Assembly: GCA_947626065.1 (NCBI GenBank)
Contig: CANQQT010000009.1
Location: 1-51,047 of the forward strand
Direction of reading: 5' to 3'
Length of the DNA: 51,047 bases
From: an uncultured Clostridia bacterium
GTDB lineage: Bacteria; Bacillota; Clostridia; Oscillospirales; CAG-272
Shown piece after piece: positions 36,014 to 44,233 of the stretch (its first letter is position 1; each line of letters starts with the position of its first letter). Under the pieces are notes generated by a model. The model searched no databases and had not been told where the DNA came from. It worked only from the letters and a program-made list of their open reading frames with translations. The position numbers and the translations under genes were made by a program.

Positions 36014-36150
36014 GCGGAACCGTATTTTTACAAAATTTCCGTTGCAAACGATTTTTTCGACAGCGCGGGCCGCGTTTTTACCAAAATTCCGCCAAAAAAC
36101 TTTTTCGGCAATGCGGCGGCAGCCGCCGTTTTACAAAACGGGAAACGCCT
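36014..36150. repeat. About 50-bp tandem repeat, nearly three copies
   Basis: TTTTTACAAAATTTCCG (near 36025), TTTTTACCAAAATTCCG (near 36075, exactly 50 bp later) and TTTTACAAAACGG (near 36129) head three units that end in TTTTTTCGACAGCG, CTTTTTCGGCAATGCG and similar. The array fills the gap between the 142-residue membrane-protein gene and the LTA-synthase-like promoter. Confidence 0.7.
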
Positions 36151-36165
36151 TTTCCGGCGGGATTC

Positions 36166-36594
36166 TCAATAGAGCCGCTTGTAGCTCTTTTTCTCGTTTC
36201 GCCCGCTCAGCACAATATGCCGCACGGCGGAGGCGATAGCGGCGATGATGATATAAACAAGCGCGAAGACCGCGAGGACGAGAAAGGCGCTGCGCGGCGT
36301 GTCAAAATGCTTTCCAACAAGGAAGAACACCACCGAAAGGTTGGCGAGAAAGCAGAGAAAATGCAGGGGAAGGGCCAGGGCATACTTAATTTTTTTCGAG
36401 GTAAAGAGAAGGCCTGAGGCCGAAAAAATCAGGGAAAAGGCAAAAATCTGACAAAGATTCCCGAGGTTGATGGTCGGGAGCTTCATCTCGGTTCCCGAGG
36501 CTTGAAGAATGGCGGAGAAGACAAAGCAGAGGACGGTGAAGATCAGGCAGGCCGGGAGGAGAACTTTGCGGAAGAAAAAGCGGAGGTTATCCAT
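36166..36594 (-). CDS. Small four-span membrane protein (DUF3021-like)
   Basis: A 142-residue protein with four predicted membrane spans and a short basic C-terminus (GRNEKKSYKRLY). The pattern, with an RKVLLPACLIFTV first span and KKIKYALALPLHFLC in the middle, resembles DUF3021 proteins, which are common small Bacillota membrane proteins often next to LytTR regulators. No LytTR gene is present here, so the family call is tentative. It lies between the M23 peptidase gene and the cell-surface block and has a possible promoter at 36653. Confidence 0.65.
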   Translation of the reverse strand: MDNLRFFFRKVLLPACLIFTVLCFVFSAILQASGTEMKLPTINLGNLCQIFAFSLIFSASGLLFTSKKIKYALALPLHFLCFLANLSVVFFLVGKHFDTPRSAFLVLAVFALVYIIIAAIASAVRHIVLSGRNEKKSYKRLY

Positions 36595-36652
36595 GGGGAC
36601 TTTCCTTTCGATAAAAACCGATAAAAACCGGGTTGACGCGCGGATTCCCCTA

Positions 36653-36682
36653 ATTATATAGGAAATATTGTGAAGCAGGAAA
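36653..36682 (-). promoter_or_regulatory. Possible promoter of the 142-residue membrane-protein gene
   Basis: A perfect TATAAT (36653-36658, minus strand) about 60 bp before the ATG, with only a weak TTCCTG-like -35 at 17 bp. A direct repeat GATAAAAACC (two copies, about 36610-36629) lies in the leader. Confidence 0.4.
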
Positions 36683-36719
36683 CGCTTTTCTGTGAAGCAA
36701 AGGTAAATTTTGCGCTTTT

Positions 36720-37712
36720 TCAGTCGGGAAGGTCGGGCAGAACAAGGGGATCCTTCGCGGTGAAATCGCCTCCGGCCTCCGTTTTTTCAACCGCCATTCG
36801 GTTTCCCGCGAGAAATTTGGCAATCTCGTAGCAGTCGATCCAGATTTGCGCGTTTCCATCCTTTTGGGAGGGCTCGAAAATCAGCTGTATACCGAAATGG
36901 AGGTGGGGCAGGTCGATGTTGTTGACGTTTTCCTTCACGCTGTAGCCGGTCTGCCCGAGGTATCCGATGACGTCCCCCGCCGTCACAATATCCCCCTCGG
37001 CGAGGGAGGCGTAGGGCCGATCCTTCCGCAGATGGGCGTAATAGTAGTAGCGCTTGTTGTCAAAGCTCCGGATGCCAATCCGCCAGCCGCCGTACTGATT
37101 CCAGCCGATCGCCTCCACGTAGCCCGATTCGACGGCGATTACCGGCGTGCCGACCACCCCCATCAGATCGTGCCCGAGATGCTCCCGCTTGAAGCCGTAG
37201 GAGCGCGCGGCGCCGAAGTCGTCGTAATGCTCGAAGGAGTAACCGGCGGCCAGCGGAAAGAAGGCCCGCAGACCGTAGCAGGCCTTCCCATCCCGGTAAA
37301 AATCCCCGACGTAGCCGGATAGCACCGCCCGGTAGGCCTCCCGGTAGTAGGAAAAGAGCCGTCTGCCCGCTCCGAGGGTCTCGGCGCTCTCCCCGGCCTT
37401 CATCCTGTCGGCAAGGGCGGTGAGATCGGCCTTCTTGTAGGAGGAAAAATTCCCGCCGTATTTGCAGGCGAGGAGGGAGAGGAGGTCGATCCAGGAGACG
37501 TGGTTTTCGGTGGCATAGGTGGCGAGGTCGACGGCCAGCGCGTCGCGCATCGCCTCAGCGGTGACCGTGTAGTCAACCCAGCGGATTACACCGCCCGCGA
37601 CCGCGCGGTCGGCTTTGGCCGTCCCGGCGAGGGAGAAAAAGGCGCAGACGGCAAGGGCGAGGGCCGAAAGACAGACCCCGAAGAAAAGGGATTTTTTGGT
37701 TTTTGTGTTCAT
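36720..37712 (-). CDS. Secreted M23-family metallopeptidase
   Basis: A 330-residue protein with an N-terminal signal peptide or anchor (KKSLFFGVCLSALALAVCAF, then SLAGTAKA). The C-terminal LytM/M23 domain has HLGHDLMGVVGTPVIAVESG (first zinc His and Asp), YYYAHL and LPHLHFGI (HxH pair). These zinc ligands look complete, so endopeptidase activity on peptidoglycan cross-links is plausible. The region at about 40-170 is a helical spacer of unknown function. The start was set at MNTKTKKS, preceded by GGAGG; a 200-residue in-frame extension upstream lacks any family feature. It is the first minus-strand gene left of the divergence point. The wall role fits the nearby murB and surface genes. Confidence 0.88.
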   Translation of the reverse strand: MNTKTKKSLFFGVCLSALALAVCAFFSLAGTAKADRAVAGGVIRWVDYTVTAEAMRDALAVDLATYATENHVSWIDLLSLLACKYGGNFSSYKKADLTALADRMKAGESAETLGAGRRLFSYYREAYRAVLSGYVGDFYRDGKACYGLRAFFPLAAGYSFEHYDDFGAARSYGFKREHLGHDLMGVVGTPVIAVESGYVEAIGWNQYGGWRIGIRSFDNKRYYYYAHLRKDRPYASLAEGDIVTAGDVIGYLGQTGYSVKENVNNIDLPHLHFGIQLIFEPSQKDGNAQIWIDCYEIAKFLAGNRMAVEKTEAGGDFTAKDPLVLPDLPD

Positions 37713-38050
37713 GGAAGCCTCCGCGCCGACTTTTTTATGTTGCCCGGGATGCCCGGGTTGGTCTGCTTTTATGTGTATGAAAAACGGGGGCAAGTTATAC
37801 GGCGAAGCGGAGCTTCTTTCCTTTCCGCCATTTTTCCGCGTCGACCTTTTCCTCTCCTCGCCCTTCGTCGGCCTTTCGCCGTCCCGCGCTCGCTCTATCC
37901 GATAAACGAAAGCGGCAGAATCCAATGGTATGGCGGCACCTTCGCCGCCGGGCGCCCGTCTGTCAGACAAGCGAAAGGAACAAAAAGCGGTAGCGAAGCG
38001 GCATTTTCGCCGCAAAAAGCGAAGAATTTGAAAAATCGGCAGACTGACGG
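37713..38050. other. Divergent intergenic region between M23 peptidase and nusB
   Basis: No gene is supported in this 338-bp stretch. It contains two copies of TGCCCGGG (about 37741 and 37750), GTCTGTCAGAC-like inverted sequence near 37970 and CGGC-rich repeats at 37925-38020. No clear DnaA box was found. A promoter for the M23 gene must lie here, but only a weak TATAAC (near 37796, minus strand) was found. Confidence 0.4.
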
Positions 38051-38079
38051 TTGACAAACCGGGCGAAAAATTATATAAT
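38051..38079 (+). promoter_or_regulatory. Consensus promoter of the nusB operon
   Basis: TTGACA (38051-38056) and TATAAT (38074-38079) are separated by 17 bp, both perfect. The start is predicted near 38086, giving a leader of about 95 nt before nusB. Confidence 0.92.
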
Positions 38080-38181
38080 AAATAGAATAGATATAGAATG
38101 AGGCCGGAATCCGGCGCCCCGGGGACGGGGAAGGCCGGAGACACGTTCCTCAAAGGCTCTTTGACAGGGAAGGATAACGGT

Positions 38182-38655
38182 ATGGAGAGACGGAAGTCGC
38201 GGGAAGCGGCGTTTGAGCTTTTGTTTGAGCATGAATTCAAGAAGGACGAGGAGGCCGCGGCGACGGTACGCCTCGCGGAGATGTCGCGGGATCTTGAGAC
38301 CGACGGCTTCACCGAAAGGCTCTATTTCGGCGTGCTGGATGCCGTCGAGGCCATCGATAAGGCCATTGCCGCCCGCGCGGTCGGCTGGAAGACGGCCCGG
38401 ATGTCGAGGGTTTCTCTCACGGTGCTGAGAATCGCCGTCTGCGAAATGATGTTCTTTGAGGATATCCCCTTCACCGTTTCAATCAACGAGGCGGTGGAGC
38501 TGGCGAAAAAATTCGACGACGAAAAGGCCCCGGCCTTCGTCAACGGCATTCTGAACGGAGTCGCCGAGGATCTGGGGCTGAAAAACGCCCCGGCGGAGGA
38601 AAAGCCCACGGCGGGTGAAAAAGCCCCTGCGGAGGACGGAGGAGCGAAGGCATGA
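38182..38655 (+). CDS. nusB: Transcription antitermination factor NusB
   Basis: A 157-residue all-helical RNA-binding factor that, with NusE (S10), assembles antitermination complexes on boxA RNA. MERRKSREAAFELLFEHEF is the family N-terminus, followed by LTVLRIAVCEMMFFEDIPF and SINEAVELAKKFDDEKAPAF. FVNGILNGV is near the end. The C-terminal about 22 residues are a low-complexity Ala/Glu/Lys tail. ATG 38182 has AAGGA seven bases upstream; an in-frame ATG 84 bp earlier gives a non-family leader. The stop overlaps the next gene by four bases. Confidence 0.95.
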   Translation: MERRKSREAAFELLFEHEFKKDEEAAATVRLAEMSRDLETDGFTERLYFGVLDAVEAIDKAIAARAVGWKTARMSRVSLTVLRIAVCEMMFFEDIPFTVSINEAVELAKKFDDEKAPAFVNGILNGVAEDLGLKNAPAEEKPTAGEKAPAEDGGAKA

Positions 38656-39599
38656 GCGCCTTCTGGGGAATCGATACCAGCAACTACACCACCTCGGCGG
38701 CCCTGTCGGAGGACGGGGAAATCACCGTGAACGAAAGAAAGCTCCTCCTGGTTGCCGAAGGGGAAAGAGGCCTGCGGCAGAGCGACGCGTTGTTTGCCCA
38801 TACCGTCAGCCTCCCGGAGCGATTGGCGGCGCTGGCCGGAAAAATTCCGACGGCGGTCGGAGTTTCCGACGTCCCACGGGATCTGCCCGGCTCCTATATG
38901 CCCTGTTTCCTTGCCGGAGTGGCGGCGGCCTCGGCGGCGGCGGTCTCGGCGGGAGTTCCGCTTTTCCGCTTTTCGCATCAGGCGGGGCATATCGCCGCGG
39001 CGCTCTATTCCTGCCGACGGGAGGATCTCCACAAAAGCCGGTTTCTGGCCTTCCACGTCTCGGGCGGAACGACGGAGGTCGTCCTTGTCGATGAAGGGAG
39101 AATTTCCCGCCTCGGAGGTACCCGCGATATCAGCGCGGGAAAGGCGATCGACCGGGTGGGCGTGACCATCGGCCTTACCTTCCCCTGCGGAAAAGAGCTG
39201 GAAAGGCTGGCGGGGGATTTGTCGGGGATAAAGCCCGGGCGGGTGTGCGTCGAGGGATGCGACTGCAACCTGTCGGGTTTGGAGAATCAGGCCGCCGACC
39301 TCTTAAAAAAGGGAGCCGACACGCCGACCGTCGCGGCCTTTACCCTTGCCGCCGTCGGAAAAACGCTTGATAAAATGACCGAAAACGCAAGAGCCGCTTA
39401 TCCCGGCCTGCCGGTTCTCTATGCGGGAGGTGTGATGAGCAACCGCTTTTTCCGAGAGTATTTTTCGGAGAAATACGAAGGCCTCTTTGCCGAGCCGGCC
39501 TATTCCTGCGACAACGCCGCCGGAATTGCAAGGCTGACCGAGCTTACCTTCCGGGGGGAGCTACCGGTGCGCAGGGAAAGGGCGCCGGAGAGGGCTTGA
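38652..39599 (+). CDS. TsaD/Kae1-like protein (second-type paralog)
   Basis: A 315-residue protein of the TsaD/Kae1/Qri7 fold. It has the ASKHA metal site HQAGH (near residue 111), FHVSGGTTEVVLVDEG and the C-terminal CDNAAGIARL Asp ligand. The N-terminus GIDTSNYTTSAAL also fits. True TsaD makes N6-threonylcarbamoyladenosine in tRNA and is about 335-340 residues. This shorter protein in the nusB-xseA context is a separate, uncharacterised paralog found in Clostridia. A canonical tsaD elsewhere in the genome is expected but not visible. Its ATG overlaps the nusB stop (ATGA). Confidence 0.82.
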   Translation: MSAFWGIDTSNYTTSAALSEDGEITVNERKLLLVAEGERGLRQSDALFAHTVSLPERLAALAGKIPTAVGVSDVPRDLPGSYMPCFLAGVAAASAAAVSAGVPLFRFSHQAGHIAAALYSCRREDLHKSRFLAFHVSGGTTEVVLVDEGRISRLGGTRDISAGKAIDRVGVTIGLTFPCGKELERLAGDLSGIKPGRVCVEGCDCNLSGLENQAADLLKKGADTPTVAAFTLAAVGKTLDKMTENARAAYPGLPVLYAGGVMSNRFFREYFSEKYEGLFAEPAYSCDNAAGIARLTELTFRGELPVRRERAPERA

Positions 39600-39600
39600 G

Positions 39601-39621
39601 CGCCGCTATGCGGCGGATTTT
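39601..39621 (+). terminator. Short hairpin between the TsaD-like gene and xseA
   Basis: CGCCGC/GCGGCG with a TAT loop (39601-39615) is followed by GATTTTC. It could be a weak terminator or attenuator. A TATTAT motif near 39645 might serve as a -10 for xseA, with no good -35. Confidence 0.35.
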
Positions 39622-39671
39622 CGGGTAGGAAACGGTTTTCGATATTATAAAGGAAAGGAAGGGAAGGAAAG

Positions 39672-41024
39672 ATGTCGGCGGGCGAGATGAGAGCCCTGAC
39701 GGTGAGTCAGGTCAACAACTATATCAAGATGGTCGTCGACGGGAATCCCGTTCTCGGAAATATCTACGTCAGGGGCGAGATTTCCAATCTGACCTTCCAC
39801 AACAGCGGCCACCTCTTTTTCTCGGTCAAGGACGAGGAATCCCGGCTGGCGGCGATGATGTTCCGGCGGGAGGCACTTTCCCTGAATTTCCGCCCGGAAA
39901 ACGGCATGAAGGTAATCCTTCACGGACGGGTTTCGGTTTTCCCCCGCGACGGAGTCTATCAGCTCTACGTGAGCGGAATGGAGCCCGACGGCGTCGGCTC
40001 CCTGACCCTCGCCTTCGAGCAGCTGAAAAAGAAGCTGGAACGGGAGGGCCTCTTTGAGGAAAGCCGGAAAAAGCCGCTCCCGAAAATTCCCCTGACGGTC
40101 GGAGTCGTCACCTCCCCCACCGGGGCCGCCGTGCGGGATATCATCAACGTGACGGGGAGGCGCTTTCCGCTGGCCCGCGTCCTGCTCTTTCCCTCGCTGG
40201 TGCAGGGAGAGGGAGCCGAGGAAAACCTGATCGAGGGCATTCGCTATTTCAGCGAAAAGCGGGCCGCCGACGTCGTGATCATCGGACGGGGAGGAGGCTC
40301 CATCGAGGATCTGTGGGCCTTCAACAGCGAGGCGCTGGCAAGGGAAATCCGGCGCTCAGCCGTCCCGGTCATCTCCGCCGTCGGCCATGAGACCGACTTT
40401 ACCATCTGCGATTTTGTCGCCGACCGGCGAGCGCCGACTCCTTCGGCCGCGGCGGAAATCGCCGTCCCCGACCGGGAGGAAATCGCAAGAAAGATAAACA
40501 ACGTCGCCACCCGGCTGAGAACGCTTCTCCTCCAGACGGCCAAGCACGGAAGGGAGCGGCTGGCGCTCCTCGCCGGGCGGAGGATTCTTACCTCACCGAT
40601 AGAGGCTATCGACGGCAGGCGCGAGCTTCTTTATTCCCTACAGCGCGATTTGGAGCGGGCGGTGAGCCTGACGCTTACCGACCGGAGAAACCGCTATCGG
40701 AGGCTTACCGACCTGCTGAACGCCGTCAGCCCCTTGCGCGTCATTTCCAAGGGCTATTGCGCCGTTTTCGACGCGGCGGGAGGCCCGGTGAAGAGCGTCA
40801 AGAGCCTGAAACGGGGGGATCGCATCACCCTCCGGGTAACCGACGGACTGGTCGGCGCCGAGGTGCGGGAGCTCCGGGATTTTCAGGAGAAACGCCCCTC
40901 CGACGGGGCCGGAGACCTCGATCCCGGGGAGCCGAGGGAAGAGCGCGAGGAGGGAGTCCCCGGCAAAAAGAACGAGCCTTCCCGGAAAAACGGGAGAAAA
41001 GGAGGGGAAGAACCCCATGAGTGA
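39672..41024 (+). CDS. xseA: Exodeoxyribonuclease VII large subunit
   Basis: A 450-residue nuclease subunit that, with XseB, degrades single-stranded DNA. The N-terminal OB-fold (LTVSQVNNYIKMVVDGNPVL; VRGEISNLTFHNSGHLFF, in part) is followed by the catalytic region VGVVTSPTGAAVRDIINV, VIIGRGGGSIEDLWAFN and VISAVGHETDFTICDFVADR. A coiled coil and a C-terminal domain (VISKGYCAVFD) complete it. The last about 50 residues are a charged, disordered tail. An in-frame ATG at codon 6 is an alternative start. It overlaps xseB by eight bases. Confidence 0.96.
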   Translation: MSAGEMRALTVSQVNNYIKMVVDGNPVLGNIYVRGEISNLTFHNSGHLFFSVKDEESRLAAMMFRREALSLNFRPENGMKVILHGRVSVFPRDGVYQLYVSGMEPDGVGSLTLAFEQLKKKLEREGLFEESRKKPLPKIPLTVGVVTSPTGAAVRDIINVTGRRFPLARVLLFPSLVQGEGAEENLIEGIRYFSEKRAADVVIIGRGGGSIEDLWAFNSEALAREIRRSAVPVISAVGHETDFTICDFVADRRAPTPSAAAEIAVPDREEIARKINNVATRLRTLLLQTAKHGRERLALLAGRRILTSPIEAIDGRRELLYSLQRDLERAVSLTLTDRRNRYRRLTDLLNAVSPLRVISKGYCAVFDAAGGPVKSVKSLKRGDRITLRVTDGLVGAEVRELRDFQEKRPSDGAGDLDPGEPREEREEGVPGKKNEPSRKNGRKGGEEPHE

Positions 41025-41247
41025 GAAAAAAGTCAGCTTTGAAGAGGCGCTTGCCCGGCTGGAGGAAATCGTGCGGGAGCTGGAGAGCGGAAAGGCTACC
41101 CTCGACCGGTCGCTTGAGGCCTTTGAGGAGGGAATCGGACTTGTGAAGCTCTGCGGCGCACGGCTCGACGAGGCGGAGCAGAAGGTTACGGTACTGCTGA
41201 AAAACAGCGAGGGAGACTATGAAGAAAAACCTTTTGACGAGAATTGA
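41017..41247 (+). CDS. xseB: Exodeoxyribonuclease VII small subunit
   Basis: A 76-residue helical protein that binds XseA in several copies. FEEALARLEEIVRELESGKA and LEAFEEGIGLVKLCGARLDE are the two family helices. The ATG overlaps the xseA end by eight bases. The ispA start lies 29 bp inside its 3' end, so three genes are read in a compact overlapping row. Confidence 0.95.
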   Translation: MSEKKVSFEEALARLEEIVRELESGKATLDRSLEAFEEGIGLVKLCGARLDEAEQKVTVLLKNSEGDYEEKPFDEN

Positions 41248-42070
41248 GGAAAACGCGGCGCTGGTCGACCGCACCATGAAGGAATACCTGTCGGCGGAGG
41301 GAAGGCCTCAGCAGCCTCTGATCGACGCCATGCGCTACAGCGCCTGCGAGGGCGGAAAGAGAATCCGGCCCTTTCTCACGCTGGAATTCTGCCGCGCCCT
41401 CGGAGGCCGGGACGAGGCGGCGCTTCCTTACGCCGCGGCGCTGGAAATGATTCACACCTATTCGCTGATTCACGACGATCTGCCCTGCATGGACAATGAC
41501 GATACCCGGCGCGGGAAGCCCTCCAACCATAAGGCCTTCGGAGAGGCTACCGCTCTTCTCGCCGGGGACGCGCTTCTTACATACGCCTTCGCCGTTGCGG
41601 CGGGAAACCGCTATTCCGACGCCGTGGGCAATCTCCGCGCCGTCCTCCTCCTCGCCGAGCGTTCCGGCTTTGACGGAATGGCGGGCGGGCAGATGCTCGA
41701 CCTTCTCGGGGAGAGGGAGCCGCTGTCGAAGGATACCTTTCTTTTGATGAACCGCCTGAAAACCGGATGCCTGATCCGCTGTGCCGCGCAGCTCGGATGC
41801 CTCGCCGCCGGGTACGGGGAGCAGACGGAGGCCTACCGCGCCGCCGATCGCTTTGGCTCCTGCGTCGGGCTGGCCTTCCAGATTGAGGACGACCTTCTCG
41901 ACGCCGGAACCGAGGAGGGAAAGACCACCTTCCTCTCCTTCATGGCCCCAGAAGCGGCGAGAAAAAAGATAAAAGAGCTGACCGAGACGGCACTCGAGGC
42001 CGTCGGGGCGATCGACGGCTCCTGCGTTCTCCGCGAATTTGCCGCCTATCTCACCGAGCGGACGGTATAA
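41219..42070 (+). CDS. ispA: Farnesyl diphosphate synthase (polyprenyl synthetase)
   Basis: A 283-residue prenyltransferase that condenses IPP with DMAPP and GPP to farnesyl diphosphate, the precursor of undecaprenyl carrier lipid. The first Asp-rich motif is LIHDDLPCMDNDDTRRG (near residue 85) and the second is FQIEDDLLDAG (near 220). GGKRIRPFL carries the IPP-binding Lys and Arg. The ATG overlaps xseB by 29 bases, with GGGAG close upstream. The usual following dxs gene is absent here; tlyA comes next. Confidence 0.95.
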   Translation: MKKNLLTRIEENAALVDRTMKEYLSAEGRPQQPLIDAMRYSACEGGKRIRPFLTLEFCRALGGRDEAALPYAAALEMIHTYSLIHDDLPCMDNDDTRRGKPSNHKAFGEATALLAGDALLTYAFAVAAGNRYSDAVGNLRAVLLLAERSGFDGMAGGQMLDLLGEREPLSKDTFLLMNRLKTGCLIRCAAQLGCLAAGYGEQTEAYRAADRFGSCVGLAFQIEDDLLDAGTEEGKTTFLSFMAPEAARKKIKELTETALEAVGAIDGSCVLREFAAYLTERTV

Positions 42071-42811
42071 ATGAGACTCGACAGGGCCCTCGCCGAAAGA
42101 GGCTACGGGAGCCGGAGCCGCGTGCAGGAGCTGATCAAAAGCGGCGCGGTTTCGGTCGGAGGAAAGCCCGTGACAAAGCCCGCGTGGCCGGTGCCGGAAG
42201 GGGTAGAGATCACCGTTTCGGAAAGCGAGGTTTTAAAATACGTCAGCCGCGGAGGGCTGAAGCTGGAGGCGGCGCTGAACCTCTTCGGCATCTCCCCCGC
42301 CGGGCTGGTCTGCGTCGACCTCGGCGCATCGACGGGAGGCTTTACCGACTGCCTTCTCCGGCACGGGGCGGCGAAGGTTTACGCCGTCGACGCGGGAAGC
42401 GCTCAGCTTCACGAAAGCCTCCGGGCCGACCCCCGCGTCGTATCGATGGAAAACTGCAACGCCCGATATCTGACGGCAGAGGCTGTCGGAGAACCGGCGG
42501 CCCTCGTCGTCATGGACGTGTCGTTTATCTCCCAAACCCTGCTTTTTCCCACCGTCCGAAGGCTTCTTTCCCCCGGCGGACGCCTGATTTCCCTCATCAA
42601 GCCGCAGTTTGAGGTCGGCAGGGAAGAGGTCGGAAAGGGCGGGATCGTCCGGGAGGAAAAATACCGGCGCGGAGCGGTGGAAAAGGTCTGCCGGGCGGCG
42701 GAGGAGGAAGGCTTCACCCTCCTCGGAAAGGCCGATTCCCCTCTGCGCGGAGGGGACGGCAACCGGGAATATCTGGCCGCCTTTTGCCTCGGTGGAAAGG
42801 AAAGAGAATGA
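42071..42811 (+). CDS. tlyA: TlyA-family rRNA (cytidine-2'-O)-methyltransferase
   Basis: A 246-residue protein with an N-terminal S4 RNA-binding domain (MRLDRALAERGYGSRSRVQE; residues 1-60) and an FtsJ-like methyltransferase domain. The SAM loop is DLGASTGGFTDCLLRHGA (near 80), then VYAVDAGSAQL and VVMDVSFISQTLLFP. TlyA methylates 16S/23S rRNA in some bacteria and is annotated as hemolysin A in older work. It starts at the base after the ispA stop and overlaps nadK by four bases. Confidence 0.94.
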   Translation: MRLDRALAERGYGSRSRVQELIKSGAVSVGGKPVTKPAWPVPEGVEITVSESEVLKYVSRGGLKLEAALNLFGISPAGLVCVDLGASTGGFTDCLLRHGAAKVYAVDAGSAQLHESLRADPRVVSMENCNARYLTAEAVGEPAALVVMDVSFISQTLLFPTVRRLLSPGGRLISLIKPQFEVGREEVGKGGIVREEKYRRGAVEKVCRAAEEEGFTLLGKADSPLRGGDGNREYLAAFCLGGKERE

Positions 42812-43677
42812 AAATCGAAATTCATCCGAATCCCGCGCGGGACGTCGATTACCGCTATACAAAGGAGGTCGTATCCCTCCTTGCGGAATACCAAACGGAA
42901 ATTTATCTCTATCCCCCGATGTCGCCGGGGGTCGAGTGGAAGCCCTTCGCCGAGTCGCTCGGCGCCTCCCCGGAGCCCTGTTCCCACCCCGACCTCATCG
43001 TCGTTCTCGGCGGGGACGGCTCGATCATGCGGGCGGCCCACCGCTCGGCCCCGCTCGGGGTGCCGATGGTCGGCGTCAACCTCGGGCGCGTCGGTTATCT
43101 CGCCGAGCTTGACCCCGGGGAAATCGGGATGATTCGACGCGTCTTCACAGGGGATTACCGCATCGAAAAGAGAAGAATGCTCCGCGTCCTGCCGATGAGG
43201 GGAGGGAAGGCTGTCGGAAGGGAGAGAACCGCCCTCAACGACGCCGTTCTCTCGCACGGCAAGGTCTCGCGGCTGGTTGAAACCGAGCTTTTCTGCGGAG
43301 GGAGCCCCCTCGGACGCTTCCGCTCCGACGGCTTCGTCGTCTCCACTCCGACCGGCTCCACCGCCTATTCTCTGTCGGCGGGAGGCCCGGTGATCGACCC
43401 GCTTCTGCGGGGTTTCTGCCTGGTGCCGATCTGCCCGCATTCCCTGACGGCAAGGCCGGTGATCGTCCCCGATTCGGCGGAGGTGGAGTTGCGCTACCTC
43501 TCCCCGGCTTGTATGAAGGCCTATCTCACCGTCGACGGGGAGGAGTCGGCGGAGCTTTCGGCGGGGGACAGCGTGAAAATCTCCTCCTCCGACAAAACCA
43601 CCGATCTTATCCGCTTCGACCGGGACGCCGACCGGAATTTCTACCGACTGCTCCGGGAGAAAATGTCGGATATATGA
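42808..43677 (+). CDS. nadK: NAD kinase
   Basis: A 289-residue enzyme that phosphorylates NAD to NADP. The diacylglycerol-kinase-like loop VVLGGDGSIMRAAHR (near residue 72) and the NE/D-type motif ERTALNDAVLSHG are present. FRSDGFVVSTPTGSTAYSLS is the conserved NAD-binding segment, in which DG.....PTGSTAY is invariant. The start is ATG 42808 (overlapping the tlyA stop), giving MKIEIHPNPARD. A frame starting 24 bp earlier would lie wholly inside tlyA. Confidence 0.95.
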   Translation: MKIEIHPNPARDVDYRYTKEVVSLLAEYQTEIYLYPPMSPGVEWKPFAESLGASPEPCSHPDLIVVLGGDGSIMRAAHRSAPLGVPMVGVNLGRVGYLAELDPGEIGMIRRVFTGDYRIEKRRMLRVLPMRGGKAVGRERTALNDAVLSHGKVSRLVETELFCGGSPLGRFRSDGFVVSTPTGSTAYSLSAGGPVIDPLLRGFCLVPICPHSLTARPVIVPDSAEVELRYLSPACMKAYLTVDGEESAELSAGDSVKISSSDKTTDLIRFDRDADRNFYRLLREKMSDI

Positions 43678-43771
43678 AGGCCGAAAAGGCTCCCGGCAAG
43701 GCTTTCTTTTCTTTCCCGACCTTGTCGGAATTTCTTCGCTCTTTCACTAAAACGAACGAAAGGTGTCAAAA

Positions 43772-44233
43772 ATGAAGAAGGACAAGAGACACGATAAAAT
43801 CATCGAAATCATCGGAAAATACCGGATTGAAACGCAGGACGAGCTGATCGCCCGTCTGCGGGAGGCGGGCTTTGAGGTCACGCAGGCCACCGTTTCCCGC
43901 GACATCCGCGACCTGAACCTCGTGAAAATCGCCACCGCCGATCACAGATACAAATACGCGCTCTCGGCGCATGAGGAAATTCAGGTGTCCTCCAAATATC
44001 TGAACATCATCCGCGAAACGGTCGTCAGCGTCGATTACGCAGACAATTTCGTCGTTCTGCGGACCTATTCCGGCATGGCGCAGGCGGCGGCCGCCGCCGT
44101 CGACGGCATGGGCTGGAAGGAAATCGTCGGAACGCTGGCGGGGGACGATACCATTTTCGTCCTGATGCGGGGCAGGGACGCGGCGCTGCAGTTTGTCGCC
44201 CGCCTCGGCCAGATCTGCGGCGGAGGAGACTGA
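43772..44233 (+). CDS. argR: Arginine repressor ArgR/AhrC
   Basis: A 153-residue hexameric regulator. The N-terminal winged helix (HDKIIEIIGKYRIETQDELI; TQATVSRDIRDLNLVKI) binds ARG boxes. The C-terminal domain (VVLRTYSGMAQAAAAAVDGM; EIVGTLAGDDTIFVLMR) binds arginine. Binding activates DNA recognition and represses biosynthesis. The likely target in this window is the ARG box before argC at 15354. ATG 43772 has AAAGGTG about seven bases upstream; a GTG three codons earlier is less likely. In Bacillota argR commonly precedes recN, as here. Confidence 0.95.
   Translation: MKKDKRHDKIIEIIGKYRIETQDELIARLREAGFEVTQATVSRDIRDLNLVKIATADHRYKYALSAHEEIQVSSKYLNIIRETVVSVDYADNFVVLRTYSGMAQAAAAAVDGMGWKEIVGTLAGDDTIFVLMRGRDAALQFVARLGQICGGGD

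Noticed and set aside
37713..38181. Replication origin at the single strand-switch point
   Set aside because: Genes point away from this region on both sides, which would fit an origin, but no DnaA-box cluster, AT-rich unwinding element, dnaA or dnaN was found. A divergent promoter region explains it.
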